Part shown: positions 42,145-51,232 of the stretch, one piece after another
Layout: every line of letters starts with the position of its first letter
How positions within the stretch are numbered: position 1 is the stretch's first letter
Assembly (NCBI RefSeq): GCF_040782645.1
Contig: NZ_CP160403.1
Span: 3,596,001-3,660,000 of the forward strand
DNA: 64,000 bases
From: Streptomyces sp. HUAS ZL42
Lineage (GTDB): Bacteria > Actinomycetota > Actinomycetes > Streptomycetales > Streptomycetaceae
Reading direction: 5' to 3'
Made by a program: the position numbers and the translations under genes
The notes under the pieces: generated by a model
Told to the model about the DNA's origin: nothing
The model's database searches: none
The model's input: the letters and a program-made list of their open reading frames with translations, nothing else

Positions 42145-44862
42145 ATGAAGCAGCAGGGTGTGCACCCCGAGGACGCGGAGGGCACCTCTGACGCTGCGTC
42201 GCGCCCGGACATCGCCGGGGCGACCGAGAAGGACGCCGGCCCGTCCCGCGAGCCCGTCGAGGAGGTGCACGCCGACGAGGTCGAGGGGGACGAGCCGCTG
42301 CTCCCCGCGCGCGTACACCGGCCCTCGGACCTGATGCGGCTGCTGGTCGGTGTGCTGGCGGTCATCGTGCTCCTCGCGATCGCGGCGTTCGCGCACGGCA
42401 CCACCTCGGGCCTGGAACAGGACATCAACAAGGGCACCGGGCAGGCACCCGACCTGCTCATCAAGATCGCCGGTCTGGCCTCCAGCATCGCGATCCTGCT
42501 GGTGCCGGTCGCGTTCGCGATCGAGCGGCTGATCAAGCGTGACGGGCTGCGCATCGCCGACGGTGTGCTCGCGGCGGTCCTCGCGCACGGTGTGACCCTC
42601 GCCACCGACCTGTGGGTGGCGAAGGCCGCACCCGACTCGATCCAGGAGGCGCTCACCCAGCCCTCCCCCGGTGACATCCACGCCCTCACCGACCCTGTGC
42701 ACGGCTATCTCGCGCCCGTCATCGCCTACATGACGGCCGTCGGCATGTCCCGCAGGCCGCGCTGGCGCGCGGTGCTGTGGATCGTGCTGCTCCTCGACGC
42801 CTTCTCCATGCTCGTCACCGGCTACACGACACCGTTCTCGATCATCCTGACCGTGCTGATCGGCTGGACCGTGGCATACGGCACGCTGTACGCGGTCGGC
42901 TCGCCCAACGTCCGACCGACCGGACGGACGCTGATGGCGGGTCTGCGGCACGTCGGCTTCCACCCGGTGAGCGCGTCCCGCGAGGAAGTGCCGGACACAC
43001 CGGAAACCGGCGACCGCGGCCGGCGCTACTTCGTCACCCTCGAGGACGGTCCGCCGCTCGACGTGACGGTCGTCGACCGGGAGCAGCAGGCGCAGGGCTT
43101 CTTCTACCGCGCGTGGCGCAACCTGACGCTGCGCGGCTTCGCCACCCGCAGCAGCCTGCAGTCGCTGCGCCAGGCGCTGGAGCAGGAGGCCCTCCTGGCG
43201 TACGCGGCCATCGCGGCCGGCGCCAACGCGCCCAAGCTGATCGCGACCTCCGAGCTCGGCCCCGACGCCGTGATGCTCGTCTACGAGCACACCGGCGGAC
43301 GCACGCTCGACTCACTGCCCGACGAGGAGATCACCGACAATCTGCTGCGCGACACCTGGCAGCAGGTGCGGGCCCTGAAGTCACGGCGCATCGCGCACCG
43401 CAGGCTCGTGGGTGACGCGATTCTGGTGGATCGTTCCGGCACGGTCATCCTCACCGATCTGCGGGTCGGGGAGATCGCGGCCAACAACCTGCTGCTGCGC
43501 ATGGACATCTCCCAGCTGCTCGTGACGCTCGGCCTGCGGGTGGGGGCCGAGCGCGCGGTGGCCTCGGCGGTGGGCGTTCTCGGCCCCGACGCCGTGGCCG
43601 ACTGTCTGCCGATGCTGCAGCCCATCGCGCTGAGCCGCTCCACGCGCGCGACACTGCGGAAACTGGCCCGGGAGCGGGCGCAGCGCGAGCGGGAGGCCGT
43701 CCTGGAGGCGTCCCGGCTGGCCAGGCAGGCCCGTGCGGAGACGGCCGGGGGCGAGGCCGTGCCCATACTCGACAAGCCCGGCAAGAAGGCGGTGCGCGCG
43801 GAGGCGCGGGCCGAGAAGCGGGCCCTGGACGAGGCACTGGAGGGGGCGCGCGAGGAGGACCTGCTCACGCAGATCCGCCACGAGATGCTGCGGATCAGGC
43901 CACAGGCGCCGGTCGAGCCCGCCCGGCTCGAGCGGGTGCGGCCGCGCACACTGATCAGCTTGATCGCCGGCGCCATCGGCGCGTACTTCCTGCTGACCCA
44001 GCTCACCCACATCGAGTTCGGTCCCCTCGTCGCCAACGCCGAATGGGGCTGGGTCGCCGCGGCCGTGGCGTTCTCGGCGCTGAGCTACGTCGCCGCGGCG
44101 ATGGCCCTGCTCGGTTTCGTGCCGGAACGAGTGCCCTTCCTGCGGACGGTCGCGGCACAGGTCGCCGGGTCGTTCGTGAAGATCGTGGCGCCGGCCGCGG
44201 TGGGCGGTGTCGCCCTGAACACGCGTTTCCTGCAGCGCGCGGGAGTGCGGCCGGGGCTCGCGGTGGCGAGCGTCGGCGCGTCGCAGCTCTTCGGGCTCGG
44301 CTGCCACATCCTGATGCTGCTGTCCTTCGGCTATCTGACCGGCACCGAGAAAACCCCGTCGCTGTCGCCGTCCAGGACGGTCATCGCGGGTCTGCTGACC
44401 GTGGCGGTGCTCGTACTCGTGGTGACGTCGGTGCCGCTCATGCGGAAATTCGTCGTCACACGCGTGAGGTCGCTGTTCGCGGGGGTCGTACCGCGCATGC
44501 TCGACGTTCTGCAGCGGCCGCAGAAGCTGATCACCGGCATCGGCGGGATGCTGCTGCTGACGGCCTGCTTCGTGATGTGCCTGGACGCGTCGATCCGTGC
44601 CTTCGGCGACGAGTCGACCTCCATCAGCATCGCCAGTGTCGCCGTCGTCTTCCTCGCCGGTAACGCGCTCGGCTCCGCCGCCCCGACGCCGGGCGGTGTC
44701 GGCGCGGTGGAGGCCACCCTGACGGTCGGTCTGATCGCGGTGGGGCTGCCCAAGGAAGTCGCCGCGCCCGCGGTGCTGCTGTTCCGGCTGCTGACACTGT
44801 GGCTGCCGGTGCTGCCCGGCTGGCTGGCCTTCAACCAGCTCTCCCGCAAGGAGGCGCTCTAG
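42145..44862 (+). CDS. LPG-synthase-type flippase protein with kinase-like middle domain
   Basis: Integral membrane protein of 905 aa. About six hydrophobic helices (residues 55-260) precede a cytoplasmic region (290-610) with kinase-like order: a strand with LDVTVVDREQ, then HRRLVGDAILVD and LTDLRVGEI in place of HRD...N and DFG. The catalytic Asp positions are altered, suggesting a pseudokinase. A basic Ala/Arg-rich coil follows, then a C-terminal lysylphosphatidylglycerol-synthase-like transmembrane domain (about 615-905) with the conserved APTPGGVGAVEA. The ATG at 42145 follows AAGAGG. Probably moves or modifies a lipid-linked substrate. Confidence 0.8.
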   Translation: MKQQGVHPEDAEGTSDAASRPDIAGATEKDAGPSREPVEEVHADEVEGDEPLLPARVHRPSDLMRLLVGVLAVIVLLAIAAFAHGTTSGLEQDINKGTGQAPDLLIKIAGLASSIAILLVPVAFAIERLIKRDGLRIADGVLAAVLAHGVTLATDLWVAKAAPDSIQEALTQPSPGDIHALTDPVHGYLAPVIAYMTAVGMSRRPRWRAVLWIVLLLDAFSMLVTGYTTPFSIILTVLIGWTVAYGTLYAVGSPNVRPTGRTLMAGLRHVGFHPVSASREEVPDTPETGDRGRRYFVTLEDGPPLDVTVVDREQQAQGFFYRAWRNLTLRGFATRSSLQSLRQALEQEALLAYAAIAAGANAPKLIATSELGPDAVMLVYEHTGGRTLDSLPDEEITDNLLRDTWQQVRALKSRRIAHRRLVGDAILVDRSGTVILTDLRVGEIAANNLLLRMDISQLLVTLGLRVGAERAVASAVGVLGPDAVADCLPMLQPIALSRSTRATLRKLARERAQREREAVLEASRLARQARAETAGGEAVPILDKPGKKAVRAEARAEKRALDEALEGAREEDLLTQIRHEMLRIRPQAPVEPARLERVRPRTLISLIAGAIGAYFLLTQLTHIEFGPLVANAEWGWVAAAVAFSALSYVAAAMALLGFVPERVPFLRTVAAQVAGSFVKIVAPAAVGGVALNTRFLQRAGVRPGLAVASVGASQLFGLGCHILMLLSFGYLTGTEKTPSLSPSRTVIAGLLTVAVLVLVVTSVPLMRKFVVTRVRSLFAGVVPRMLDVLQRPQKLITGIGGMLLLTACFVMCLDASIRAFGDESTSISIASVAVVFLAGNALGSAAPTPGGVGAVEATLTVGLIAVGLPKEVAAPAVLLFRLLTLWLPVLPGWLAFNQLSRKEAL

Positions 44863-44968
44863 GACGACGGCGGCTGCCTGCCGGACAGTCCTTCCGGCAC
44901 ATGGCTGCCGTTACCTCGTACGGCCGTTGCCCCGCGCGCCCTGCCGTGCCCGCCCGCAGGATGGGAGC

Positions 44969-46504
44969 ATGCCGAGCCCCTCTCGCCTGCGCGCCGTTGC
45001 CGTGACCGCCATCGCCCTCCTACTGGTGACGGGCTGCAGCAACGACTCCGAGGACGAGGACCTGACGGCACAGAAGCTGAGCTGGAAAGACTGCCCGGCC
45101 CCGTCGCAGGCGGAGGGCGGCGGCAGCGCCCCCTCGCCCCTGCCGGGCGGCGCCAAGTGGCAGTGCGCCACGATGAAGGCGCCGCTCGACTGGGACGACC
45201 CCAAAGGCGACACGATCCGGATCGCGCTGATCCGGGCGAAGGCGAGCGGCGGCAAGAGCGAGCGGATCGGCTCGCTGGTCTTCAACTTCGGCGGGCCCGG
45301 CGGCTCCGGCGTCACCACGCTCCCCGCGTTCGGTGAGGACTACGCGAAACTGCGCACCCGCTACGACCTCGTGAGCTTCGACCCCCGCGGGGTCGGCCGC
45401 AGCTCCCCGGTCGTCTGCGAGAACGACCAGGAGCTCGACGCGTACTTCCAGCAGGACATGACTCCCGACGACGCCACCGAGCGCAAGGAGTTCCTGGACA
45501 ACACCAAGGAGTTCAACGAGGCCTGCGAGGACCACTCCGAGGAGATGCTGCCGAACGTGCGCACGACCGACGCGGCCCGCGACATGGATCTCATGCGTGA
45601 GGTACTCGGCGACGACCGGCTGTACTACTTCGGCATCTCGTACGGCACCGAACTCGGCGGTGTCTACGCCCACCTGTTCCCCAAGAAGGTGGGACGCGCC
45701 GTCTTCGACGCGGTCGTGGACCCGACGCAGACGCCCGAGCAGGGCTCGCTGGGGCAGGCCAGGGGCTTCCAGCGCGCGCTCGACAACTACGCGAACGACT
45801 GCACGTCCAAGCCCCAGGACTGCCCCGTCGGGGACACCACGCAGGACGTGAAGGACCGTATCGCCACGCTCCTGAAGGACCTCGACCGCAAGCCGATCCC
45901 GGGCGTCTTCCCGCGCGAGCTGACCGAGACCGCGGCGACCAACGGCATCGCTCAGGCCCTGTACTCCAAGGACTTCTGGGAGTACCTCACCGAGGGCCTG
46001 GAGCAGGCGTACGCAGGCGACGGCAGGATCCTGATGCTGCTGTCCGACTCGCTGAACGGGCGCAGCGAGAACGGCGAGTACAGCAACATCGCGGCGGCCA
46101 ACGTCTCCATCAACTGCTCCGACGACAAACCCCGCTACTCCACCGGCGATGTGGAGCGGAAGCTGCCGGAGTTCCGGGCCGCTTCGCCGCTGTTCGGAGA
46201 CTTCATGGCCTGGTCCATGCTCAGCTGCACGGACTGGGCCGTGCCGGGCGCCGCCGACCATCCGGACGTGAGCGCGCCCGGATCCGCGCCGATCCTCGTC
46301 GTGGGCAACACCGGCGACCCGGCGACGCCCTACGAGGGCGCCCGGAAGATGGTGGACGCCCTGGGCAGGGGCGTCGGCGTCGAGCTGACGTACAAGGGGC
46401 AGGGGCACGGCGCGTACGACAGCAAGAACAAGTGCGTGAAGGACGCGGTGGACGGCTATCTGCTGGACGGGAAGGTTCCGGCGGCGGGAACTGTCTGCAC
46501 CTAG
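44969..46504 (+). CDS. Tap-type alpha/beta-hydrolase lipoprotein peptidase 1
   Basis: Secreted lipoprotein of 511 aa of the tripeptidyl-aminopeptidase (S33/SlpD/SlpE) group. A signal peptide ends in the lipobox LVTGC (Cys about residue 21). The catalytic domain has NFGGPGGSG (oxyanion region, about 107), FDPRGVGRSS, the nucleophile GISYGTELGG (about 227), Asp in GNTGDPATPYEGA and His in GQGHGAY. Cuts short peptides at the cell surface, by analogy. A paralogue follows on the same strand at 46666. Confidence 0.9.
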   Translation: MPSPSRLRAVAVTAIALLLVTGCSNDSEDEDLTAQKLSWKDCPAPSQAEGGGSAPSPLPGGAKWQCATMKAPLDWDDPKGDTIRIALIRAKASGGKSERIGSLVFNFGGPGGSGVTTLPAFGEDYAKLRTRYDLVSFDPRGVGRSSPVVCENDQELDAYFQQDMTPDDATERKEFLDNTKEFNEACEDHSEEMLPNVRTTDAARDMDLMREVLGDDRLYYFGISYGTELGGVYAHLFPKKVGRAVFDAVVDPTQTPEQGSLGQARGFQRALDNYANDCTSKPQDCPVGDTTQDVKDRIATLLKDLDRKPIPGVFPRELTETAATNGIAQALYSKDFWEYLTEGLEQAYAGDGRILMLLSDSLNGRSENGEYSNIAAANVSINCSDDKPRYSTGDVERKLPEFRAASPLFGDFMAWSMLSCTDWAVPGAADHPDVSAPGSAPILVVGNTGDPATPYEGARKMVDALGRGVGVELTYKGQGHGAYDSKNKCVKDAVDGYLLDGKVPAAGTVCT

Positions 46505-46567
46505 CGGCCGTTCGTCCAGCAGAGTCCCCCGCAAGCCGATTGCCTGGAAAACTTGCAGGTCAGAAGG

Positions 46568-46576
46568 TTATCCACA
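46568..46576 (+). promoter_or_regulatory. DnaA-box-like site between the two peptidase genes
   Basis: TTATCCACA, the classical DnaA box, in the 161-bp gap between the paralogous peptidase genes and about 30 bp before a TACTAT -10-like hexamer. Confidence 0.45.
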
Positions 46577-46665
46577 GGGTCGGGCGGGTCGGGCTTGATC
46601 CGCCTACTATGGCCTGACAGCCGTCTGACGCTCGGTGCGGACGGCCTGCAAGGGGGGAAGGGCAC

Positions 46666-48222
46666 ATGGCGCGTATCGCACGATGGACGGCTCTCGGTAC
46701 CGTCGCCGCACTGATGGTGGCGGGCTGCAGCAGCACGTCGGGCGACGGGGAGGACGGCAAGGGAACGGGGAACGCGAGGGCATCGGCCACCGCGTCGTCC
46801 GGCTCCTCGGACCCGGCTTCCGCGCTGCCCGCCTCCCTGACCTCGCAGAAGCTCGACTGGGGACGCTGCAGGGCCACCTCGGACTCCCCCGCGCCGGGCA
46901 GCGACTGGCAGTGCGCGACGCTGAAGGTGCCGCTGGACTGGTCGAAGCCGGACGGCAAGACGATCGGGCTCGCTCTGATCCGCACCAAGGCGCGCGGCGG
47001 CGACCGCATCGGCTCGCTCCTGTTCAACTTCGGCGGGCCCGGTGGCTCGGGCGTGTCCATGATGCCGTCGTACGCCTCCACGGTCTCCCCACTGCACGAG
47101 CGGTACGACCTGGTCAGCTGGGACCCGCGCGGCGTCGGTGGCAGCAGGGGCATCCGCTGCCGCAGCGACAAGGACATCGAGGCCGCCGAGTCGGTCGACG
47201 CCACTCCGGACACCCCGGCCGAGGAACAGGCGTACTTCAAGGACGCCACCGACTTCGGCAAGGGCTGCCAGAAGGCCGCCGGAGAGTTGATGGCGCATGT
47301 GTCGACGACCGACACCGCCCGCGACATGGACCTCATGCGTCAGGTCCTCGGCGACGCGAAGATGCACTACTTCGGCATCTCGTACGGCACCGAGCTGGGC
47401 GGCGTCTACGCCCACCTCTTCCCGAAGAACGTGGGGCGCATGATTCTCGACGCGGTCGTCGACCCGAGCGCCGACACCGTGGGCCACGCCGAGAACCAGA
47501 CCAGGGGCTTCCAGCGCGCGCTGAACGACTATCTGAAGTCCACGGGCCAGGACCCCGAGCGGGGCACGCAGAAGATCGCCGACCTGCTGAAGCGGATCGA
47601 CGCGGACCCGCTGCCCACCTCGTCGGGGCGGAAGCTGACGCAAACCCTCGCCGTCACGGGCATCGTCCTGCCGCTGTACAGCGAGTCCGGCTGGCCGAGC
47701 CTGACCAGCGCCCTGGACGCGGCCGAGGAAGGGGACGGCTCCGAGCTGCTGGCGCTCGCCGACGGCTACAACGAGCGGGACGCTTCGGGGCACTACGGCA
47801 CGACGACCCACTCGCAACGGGTCATATCGTGCTTGGACGACAAGCAGCGGCCGACGCTGGAGGAGACCGAGAAGCTGCTGCCCGAGTTCGAGAAGATCTC
47901 GCCCGTCTTCGGGCCCTTCCTGGGCTGGGACACGGCCGGCTGGTGCCACGACTGGCCCGTGGCCGGGCAGCACGACAGCCCGGAGGTGAGCGCGCCGGGT
48001 GCGGCGCCGATCCTGGTGGTCGGCAACACCGGGGACCCGGCCACGCCGTACGAGGGCGCCCGCAGGATGGCGGACGAACTGGGCAAGGACGTCGGTGTGG
48101 TCCTCACCTGGAGGGGCGAGGGGCACGGGGCGTACGGGAGCGGGAGCGACTGCGTCGACTCGACGGTGAACGCGTATCTGCTGCGGGGGACGGTGCCGAG
48201 GGACGGCAAGGTCTGCTCATGA
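46666..48222 (+). CDS. Tap-type alpha/beta-hydrolase lipoprotein peptidase 2
   Basis: Tandem paralogue of the preceding gene (518 aa) with the same architecture: lipobox LMVAGC (Cys about residue 18), a Ser/Gly-rich tether, NFGGPGGSGVSMM, SWDPRGVGGSRG, nucleophile GISYGTELGG, GNTGDPATPYEGA and a final GEGHGAYGSG. An ATG with GGGGGAAGG upstream is used. A -10-like TACTAT about 60 bp upstream suggests its own promoter. The duplicate may differ in peptide preference. Confidence 0.9.
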   Translation: MARIARWTALGTVAALMVAGCSSTSGDGEDGKGTGNARASATASSGSSDPASALPASLTSQKLDWGRCRATSDSPAPGSDWQCATLKVPLDWSKPDGKTIGLALIRTKARGGDRIGSLLFNFGGPGGSGVSMMPSYASTVSPLHERYDLVSWDPRGVGGSRGIRCRSDKDIEAAESVDATPDTPAEEQAYFKDATDFGKGCQKAAGELMAHVSTTDTARDMDLMRQVLGDAKMHYFGISYGTELGGVYAHLFPKNVGRMILDAVVDPSADTVGHAENQTRGFQRALNDYLKSTGQDPERGTQKIADLLKRIDADPLPTSSGRKLTQTLAVTGIVLPLYSESGWPSLTSALDAAEEGDGSELLALADGYNERDASGHYGTTTHSQRVISCLDDKQRPTLEETEKLLPEFEKISPVFGPFLGWDTAGWCHDWPVAGQHDSPEVSAPGAAPILVVGNTGDPATPYEGARRMADELGKDVGVVLTWRGEGHGAYGSGSDCVDSTVNAYLLRGTVPRDGKVCS

Positions 48223-48225
48223 CGG

Positions 48226-48268
48226 CGGCGGGGGCTTCGGGCACCCGTGGTGCGCGAAGCCCCCGCCG
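48226..48268. terminator. Terminator between peptidase 2 and moeZ
   Basis: A perfect 14-bp stem (48226-48239 with 48255-48268) and a 15-nt loop between convergent genes. Confidence 0.8.
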
Positions 48269-48293
48269 ACCGGACAGCGGGACGAGCCGAGGG

Positions 48294-49472
48294 TCAGTAG
48301 ACCGGCTTGTGCGGCTCGATCTGGTTGACCCAGCCGATCACACCGCCGCCGACGTGCACGGCGTCCGCGAAGCCCGCGGACTTCAGGACCGCGAGGACTT
48401 CCGCACTGCGGACACCCGTCTTGCAGTGCAGGACGATCTTCTTGTCCTGCGGAAGGGTCTCCAGGGCGGCGCCCATGAGGAACTCGTTCTTCGGGATCAG
48501 CTTGGCGCCGGGGATCGAGACGATCTCGTACTCGTTGATCTCGCGGACGTCGATGATCTCGATGTTCTCGCCGTCGTCGATCCACTCCTTGAGCTGCTTG
48601 GGAGTGATCGTCGAGCCGGCGGCCGCCTCCTGGGCCTCCTCGGAGACGACGCCGCAGAAGGCCTCGTAGTCGATGAGCTCGGTGACGGTCGGGTTCTCGC
48701 CGCAGACCGCGCAGTTGGGGTCCTTGCGCACCTTGACCTGGCGGTACTGCATCTCCAGGGCGTCGTAGATCATCAGGCGGCCGACCAGCGGCTCACCCGT
48801 GCCGGTGAGGACCTTGATGGCCTCGGTGACCTGGATGGAGCCGATGGACGCGCACAGCACGCCCAGGACGCCGCCCTCGGCGCAGGAGGGGACCATGCCG
48901 GGGGGCGGGGGCTCCGGGTAGAGGCAGCGGTAGCAGGGGCCGTACTCGGACCAGAAGACGGAGGCCTGGCCGTCGAAGCGGTAGATCGAACCCCACACGT
49001 ACGGCTTGTTCAGCAGCACACAGGCGTCGTTGACCAGGTAGCGGGTCGCGAAGTTGTCCGTGCCGTCGACGATCAGGTCGTACTGGCTGAAGATGTCCAT
49101 CACGTTGTCGGCCTCGAGCCGCTCCTCGTGAAGGATCACGTTCACGTACGGGTTGATGCCCTTGACGCTGTCACGCGCGGACTCGGCCTTGGAGCGGCCG
49201 ATGTCGGCCTGGCTGTGGATGATCTGACGCTGCAGGTTCGACTCGTCGACCTCGTCGAACTCCACGATGCCGAGCGTGCCGACGCCCGCGGCGGCCAGGT
49301 ACATCAGCGCCGGCGAGCCCAGGCCGCCGGCGCCCACACACAGCACCTTGGCGTTCTTCAGCCGCTTCTGCCCGTCCATCCCGACATCGGGAATGATCAG
49401 GTGGCGGGAGTACCTGCGGACCTCGTCTACGGTGAGCTCGGGGGCCGGCTCGACCAGGGGTGGCAGCGACAC
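48294..49472 (-). CDS. moeZ: Adenylyltransferase-sulfurtransferase MoeZ
   Basis: E1-like enzyme fused to a rhodanese (392 aa). It adenylates and then sulfurates the C-terminus of small sulfur carriers such as MoaD (molybdopterin) and, in mycobacteria, CysO. Residues 15-260 are the ThiF domain: GAGGLGSPALMYLAAAGVG (about 45), R/Q in NLQRQI, and two CxxC zinc pairs (CYRC, CAVC). Residues 290-392 are the rhodanese with active Cys in HCKTGVRS. A perfect SigR promoter at 49517-49542 places it under disulfide-stress control, as known for S. coelicolor. Confidence 0.95.
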   Translation of the reverse strand: MSLPPLVEPAPELTVDEVRRYSRHLIIPDVGMDGQKRLKNAKVLCVGAGGLGSPALMYLAAAGVGTLGIVEFDEVDESNLQRQIIHSQADIGRSKAESARDSVKGINPYVNVILHEERLEADNVMDIFSQYDLIVDGTDNFATRYLVNDACVLLNKPYVWGSIYRFDGQASVFWSEYGPCYRCLYPEPPPPGMVPSCAEGGVLGVLCASIGSIQVTEAIKVLTGTGEPLVGRLMIYDALEMQYRQVKVRKDPNCAVCGENPTVTELIDYEAFCGVVSEEAQEAAAGSTITPKQLKEWIDDGENIEIIDVREINEYEIVSIPGAKLIPKNEFLMGAALETLPQDKKIVLHCKTGVRSAEVLAVLKSAGFADAVHVGGGVIGWVNQIEPHKPVY

Positions 49473-49516
49473 GGGGACTCCGTTGGTCGGTCAATCACTA
49501 CAGTTGTTCTCCCCGT

Positions 49517-49542
49517 AACAGTGCCACGGCCTTTTTCATTCC
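49517..49542 (-). promoter_or_regulatory. SigR-dependent promoter of moeZ
   Basis: On the minus strand GGAAT (complement of 49538-49542) is followed after exactly 18 nt by GTT (complement of 49517-49519). The -35 overlaps the stop codon of the preceding gene. The predicted mRNA start is about 38 nt before the moeZ GTG. Confidence 0.9.
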
Positions 49543-50285
49543 GAGACACCCGTCCCGATCCGCGAGACGATCTCGTCCCAGTAGCCGGGCATGGTCTCCC
49601 AGGGGTCGACGCGGCCGCCGCCGTCCGTGCGATCGGTGAACCAGATCGTCGAGGCGCCCTGCCAGCGGGCGATGCGCAGGGCCTCGTCGAGGTGACCGCG
49701 CGGGACGCCGTGCACGAAGTGACAGAAGCGCTCGGGCGGGTACTCGGCGGTCCACTCGGCCACCTGGGACCAACGGTACTCGGTCCAGGAGCCCGAGAAG
49801 GTGACGAGCTGGTCGGCGTTCTCGAGGTAGCCCGGGCACGGGTGGGTGCCGTGTGCGAGGACGATGTGGGCCTCGTCACGGAGCGCGCGGAGCGTGGCCA
49901 CCGTGCGGCGGATCCGGGGAAGCACGGCCCGTTCGGCGGGGCAGCGACCCAGGAAGAACCCGTCGACCTGGTACCAGTCGAGGTACCGGCGCGCGTCGGA
50001 GACCACGTCGGCGAAGGCGCGGGCTCCGTGGGCGGTGTCGAGGTGGCCGAGGACGCGGACGCCCGCGTTGCGAAGCCGACCCGCCGCATCGAGGCAGTGC
50101 GTGTCGGGACGGGCTCCGGGGCCGTCGGCGACGTTGAGGACGACCCAGTGCAGGGGTGTGCCGGGGCGGGCGAGTCCACCCCACTCGGCCGGCGCGAGCA
50201 AAGGGTGCGCGAGGCCGGGGACGCCGAATCCCGTGCGGACGTCGGTGCTCGCGGTGCCCGGTTTCGAACTGGTCAGATACGGCAT
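49536..50285 (-). CDS. Spherulin-4/GH135-like protein with altered active site
   Basis: A 249-aa protein of the spherulation-specific family 4, whose fungal member Sph3 (GH135) cuts galactosaminogalactan. The TIM-barrel phrases are present (VVLNVADGPG, VLGHLDTAHG, YQVDGFFLG, HPCPGYLENADQLVTFSGSW). At the places where I recall acidic or Asn catalytic residues (FFDE, NPG, FEG), this protein reads FFLG, AHG and FSG, so it may bind rather than cleave a glycan. No signal peptide is seen. It overlaps the epimerase gene by 13 bp and ends the polysaccharide-type operon. Confidence 0.75.
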   Translation of the reverse strand: MPYLTSSKPGTASTDVRTGFGVPGLAHPLLAPAEWGGLARPGTPLHWVVLNVADGPGARPDTHCLDAAGRLRNAGVRVLGHLDTAHGARAFADVVSDARRYLDWYQVDGFFLGRCPAERAVLPRIRRTVATLRALRDEAHIVLAHGTHPCPGYLENADQLVTFSGSWTEYRWSQVAEWTAEYPPERFCHFVHGVPRGHLDEALRIARWQGASTIWFTDRTDGGGRVDPWETMPGYWDEIVSRIGTGVSE

Positions 50286-51232
50286 GCCGCCTCCATCCAG
50301 ATGTCGGCCAGGGACTCCTCGAGATTGATCCGGGGCCGCCAGCCCAGCCGATCGCGTGCCGTGCGCACATCGGCCTGCTGCCAGCTGCCGCAGCCGTCGG
50401 GGTACGGGTACGCGACGGGAGCCGCGTGGTCGGATTCGGTCCTGGGGTGGCCGATGGTCGCCCTCAGGGGACCGGGTGGCCCGTCGAGTTCGTGGAGGGC
50501 CCCGCCGTACCCGGCCACGCGGGCGAGGACGGCGGCGGCGTCGCGCAGGCGGACGGCGCGGCCCGAACCGATATTGATGACGCCCTGCGCGGCTGAGAGC
50601 GAGGCGGCGTGCACGGCGCGAGCCACGTCGCGCACGTCGACGAAGTCGCGTTGGGCGCCGAGACCGGCGAGTTTGAGCTCGCCGTCGCCCGACTGCATGG
50701 CGCGGCGCATGGCCTCGGCGAGGCGGCCGAGCGGGGAGCCGGCGGGCGTGCCGGGTCCGGCGGGTGAGAAGACGCGCAGGACGACCGCGTCCAGCCCGGA
50801 GCCGAGGACCAGTTCGGTGGCGGCGAGTTTGCTGACGCCGTACGGGCCGCCGGGGCGCGGCACGGCGTCCTCGGCCGTGGAGGAGCCGGGCTGGCTGGGC
50901 CCGTACTCGGCGCCGCAGCCGATCTGCACCAGACGGGCGCCGCAGCCGCTGCGGCGCAGTGCTTCGCAGACGGTCGCGACGGCGACGGTGTTGTGCCGGG
51001 TGAGTTCGCGGGCACCGCCGCGGGTGGCGCCTGCGCAGTTGATGACGACGCCGGGGTGGACCGCGCCGAGGAAGCGGGTGAGGGCGCCGGGGCTGCCGGA
51101 CGCGAGGTCGAAGCGGACGTCCGCGTCGTCGCCGCGGCCGAGCGCGGTGAGCTGGACGGCCGGGTCGGCGAGCAGGCGGTCGGCGACGAAGCGGCCGAGG
51201 TAGCCGTTGGCTCCGATCAGCAGGACTCTCAT
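50273..51232 (-). CDS. NAD-dependent sugar epimerase/dehydratase
   Basis: Extended SDR enzyme of 319 aa. GANGYLG at residue 7 binds NAD(P), a Gly-rich INCAG loop follows, and the catalytic pair is YGVSK near residue 130. Together these suit a nucleotide-sugar epimerase or reductase. The ATG overlaps the stop codon of a 27-codon ORF (ATGA), and the 3' end overlaps the spherulin-4-like gene. In this operon it would supply a modified sugar nucleotide to the PelF-like glycosyltransferase. Confidence 0.85.
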   Translation of the reverse strand: MRVLLIGANGYLGRFVADRLLADPAVQLTALGRGDDADVRFDLASGSPGALTRFLGAVHPGVVINCAGATRGGARELTRHNTVAVATVCEALRRSGCGARLVQIGCGAEYGPSQPGSSTAEDAVPRPGGPYGVSKLAATELVLGSGLDAVVLRVFSPAGPGTPAGSPLGRLAEAMRRAMQSGDGELKLAGLGAQRDFVDVRDVARAVHAASLSAAQGVINIGSGRAVRLRDAAAVLARVAGYGGALHELDGPPGPLRATIGHPRTESDHAAPVAYPYPDGCGSWQQADVRTARDRLGWRPRINLEESLADIWMEAACRI

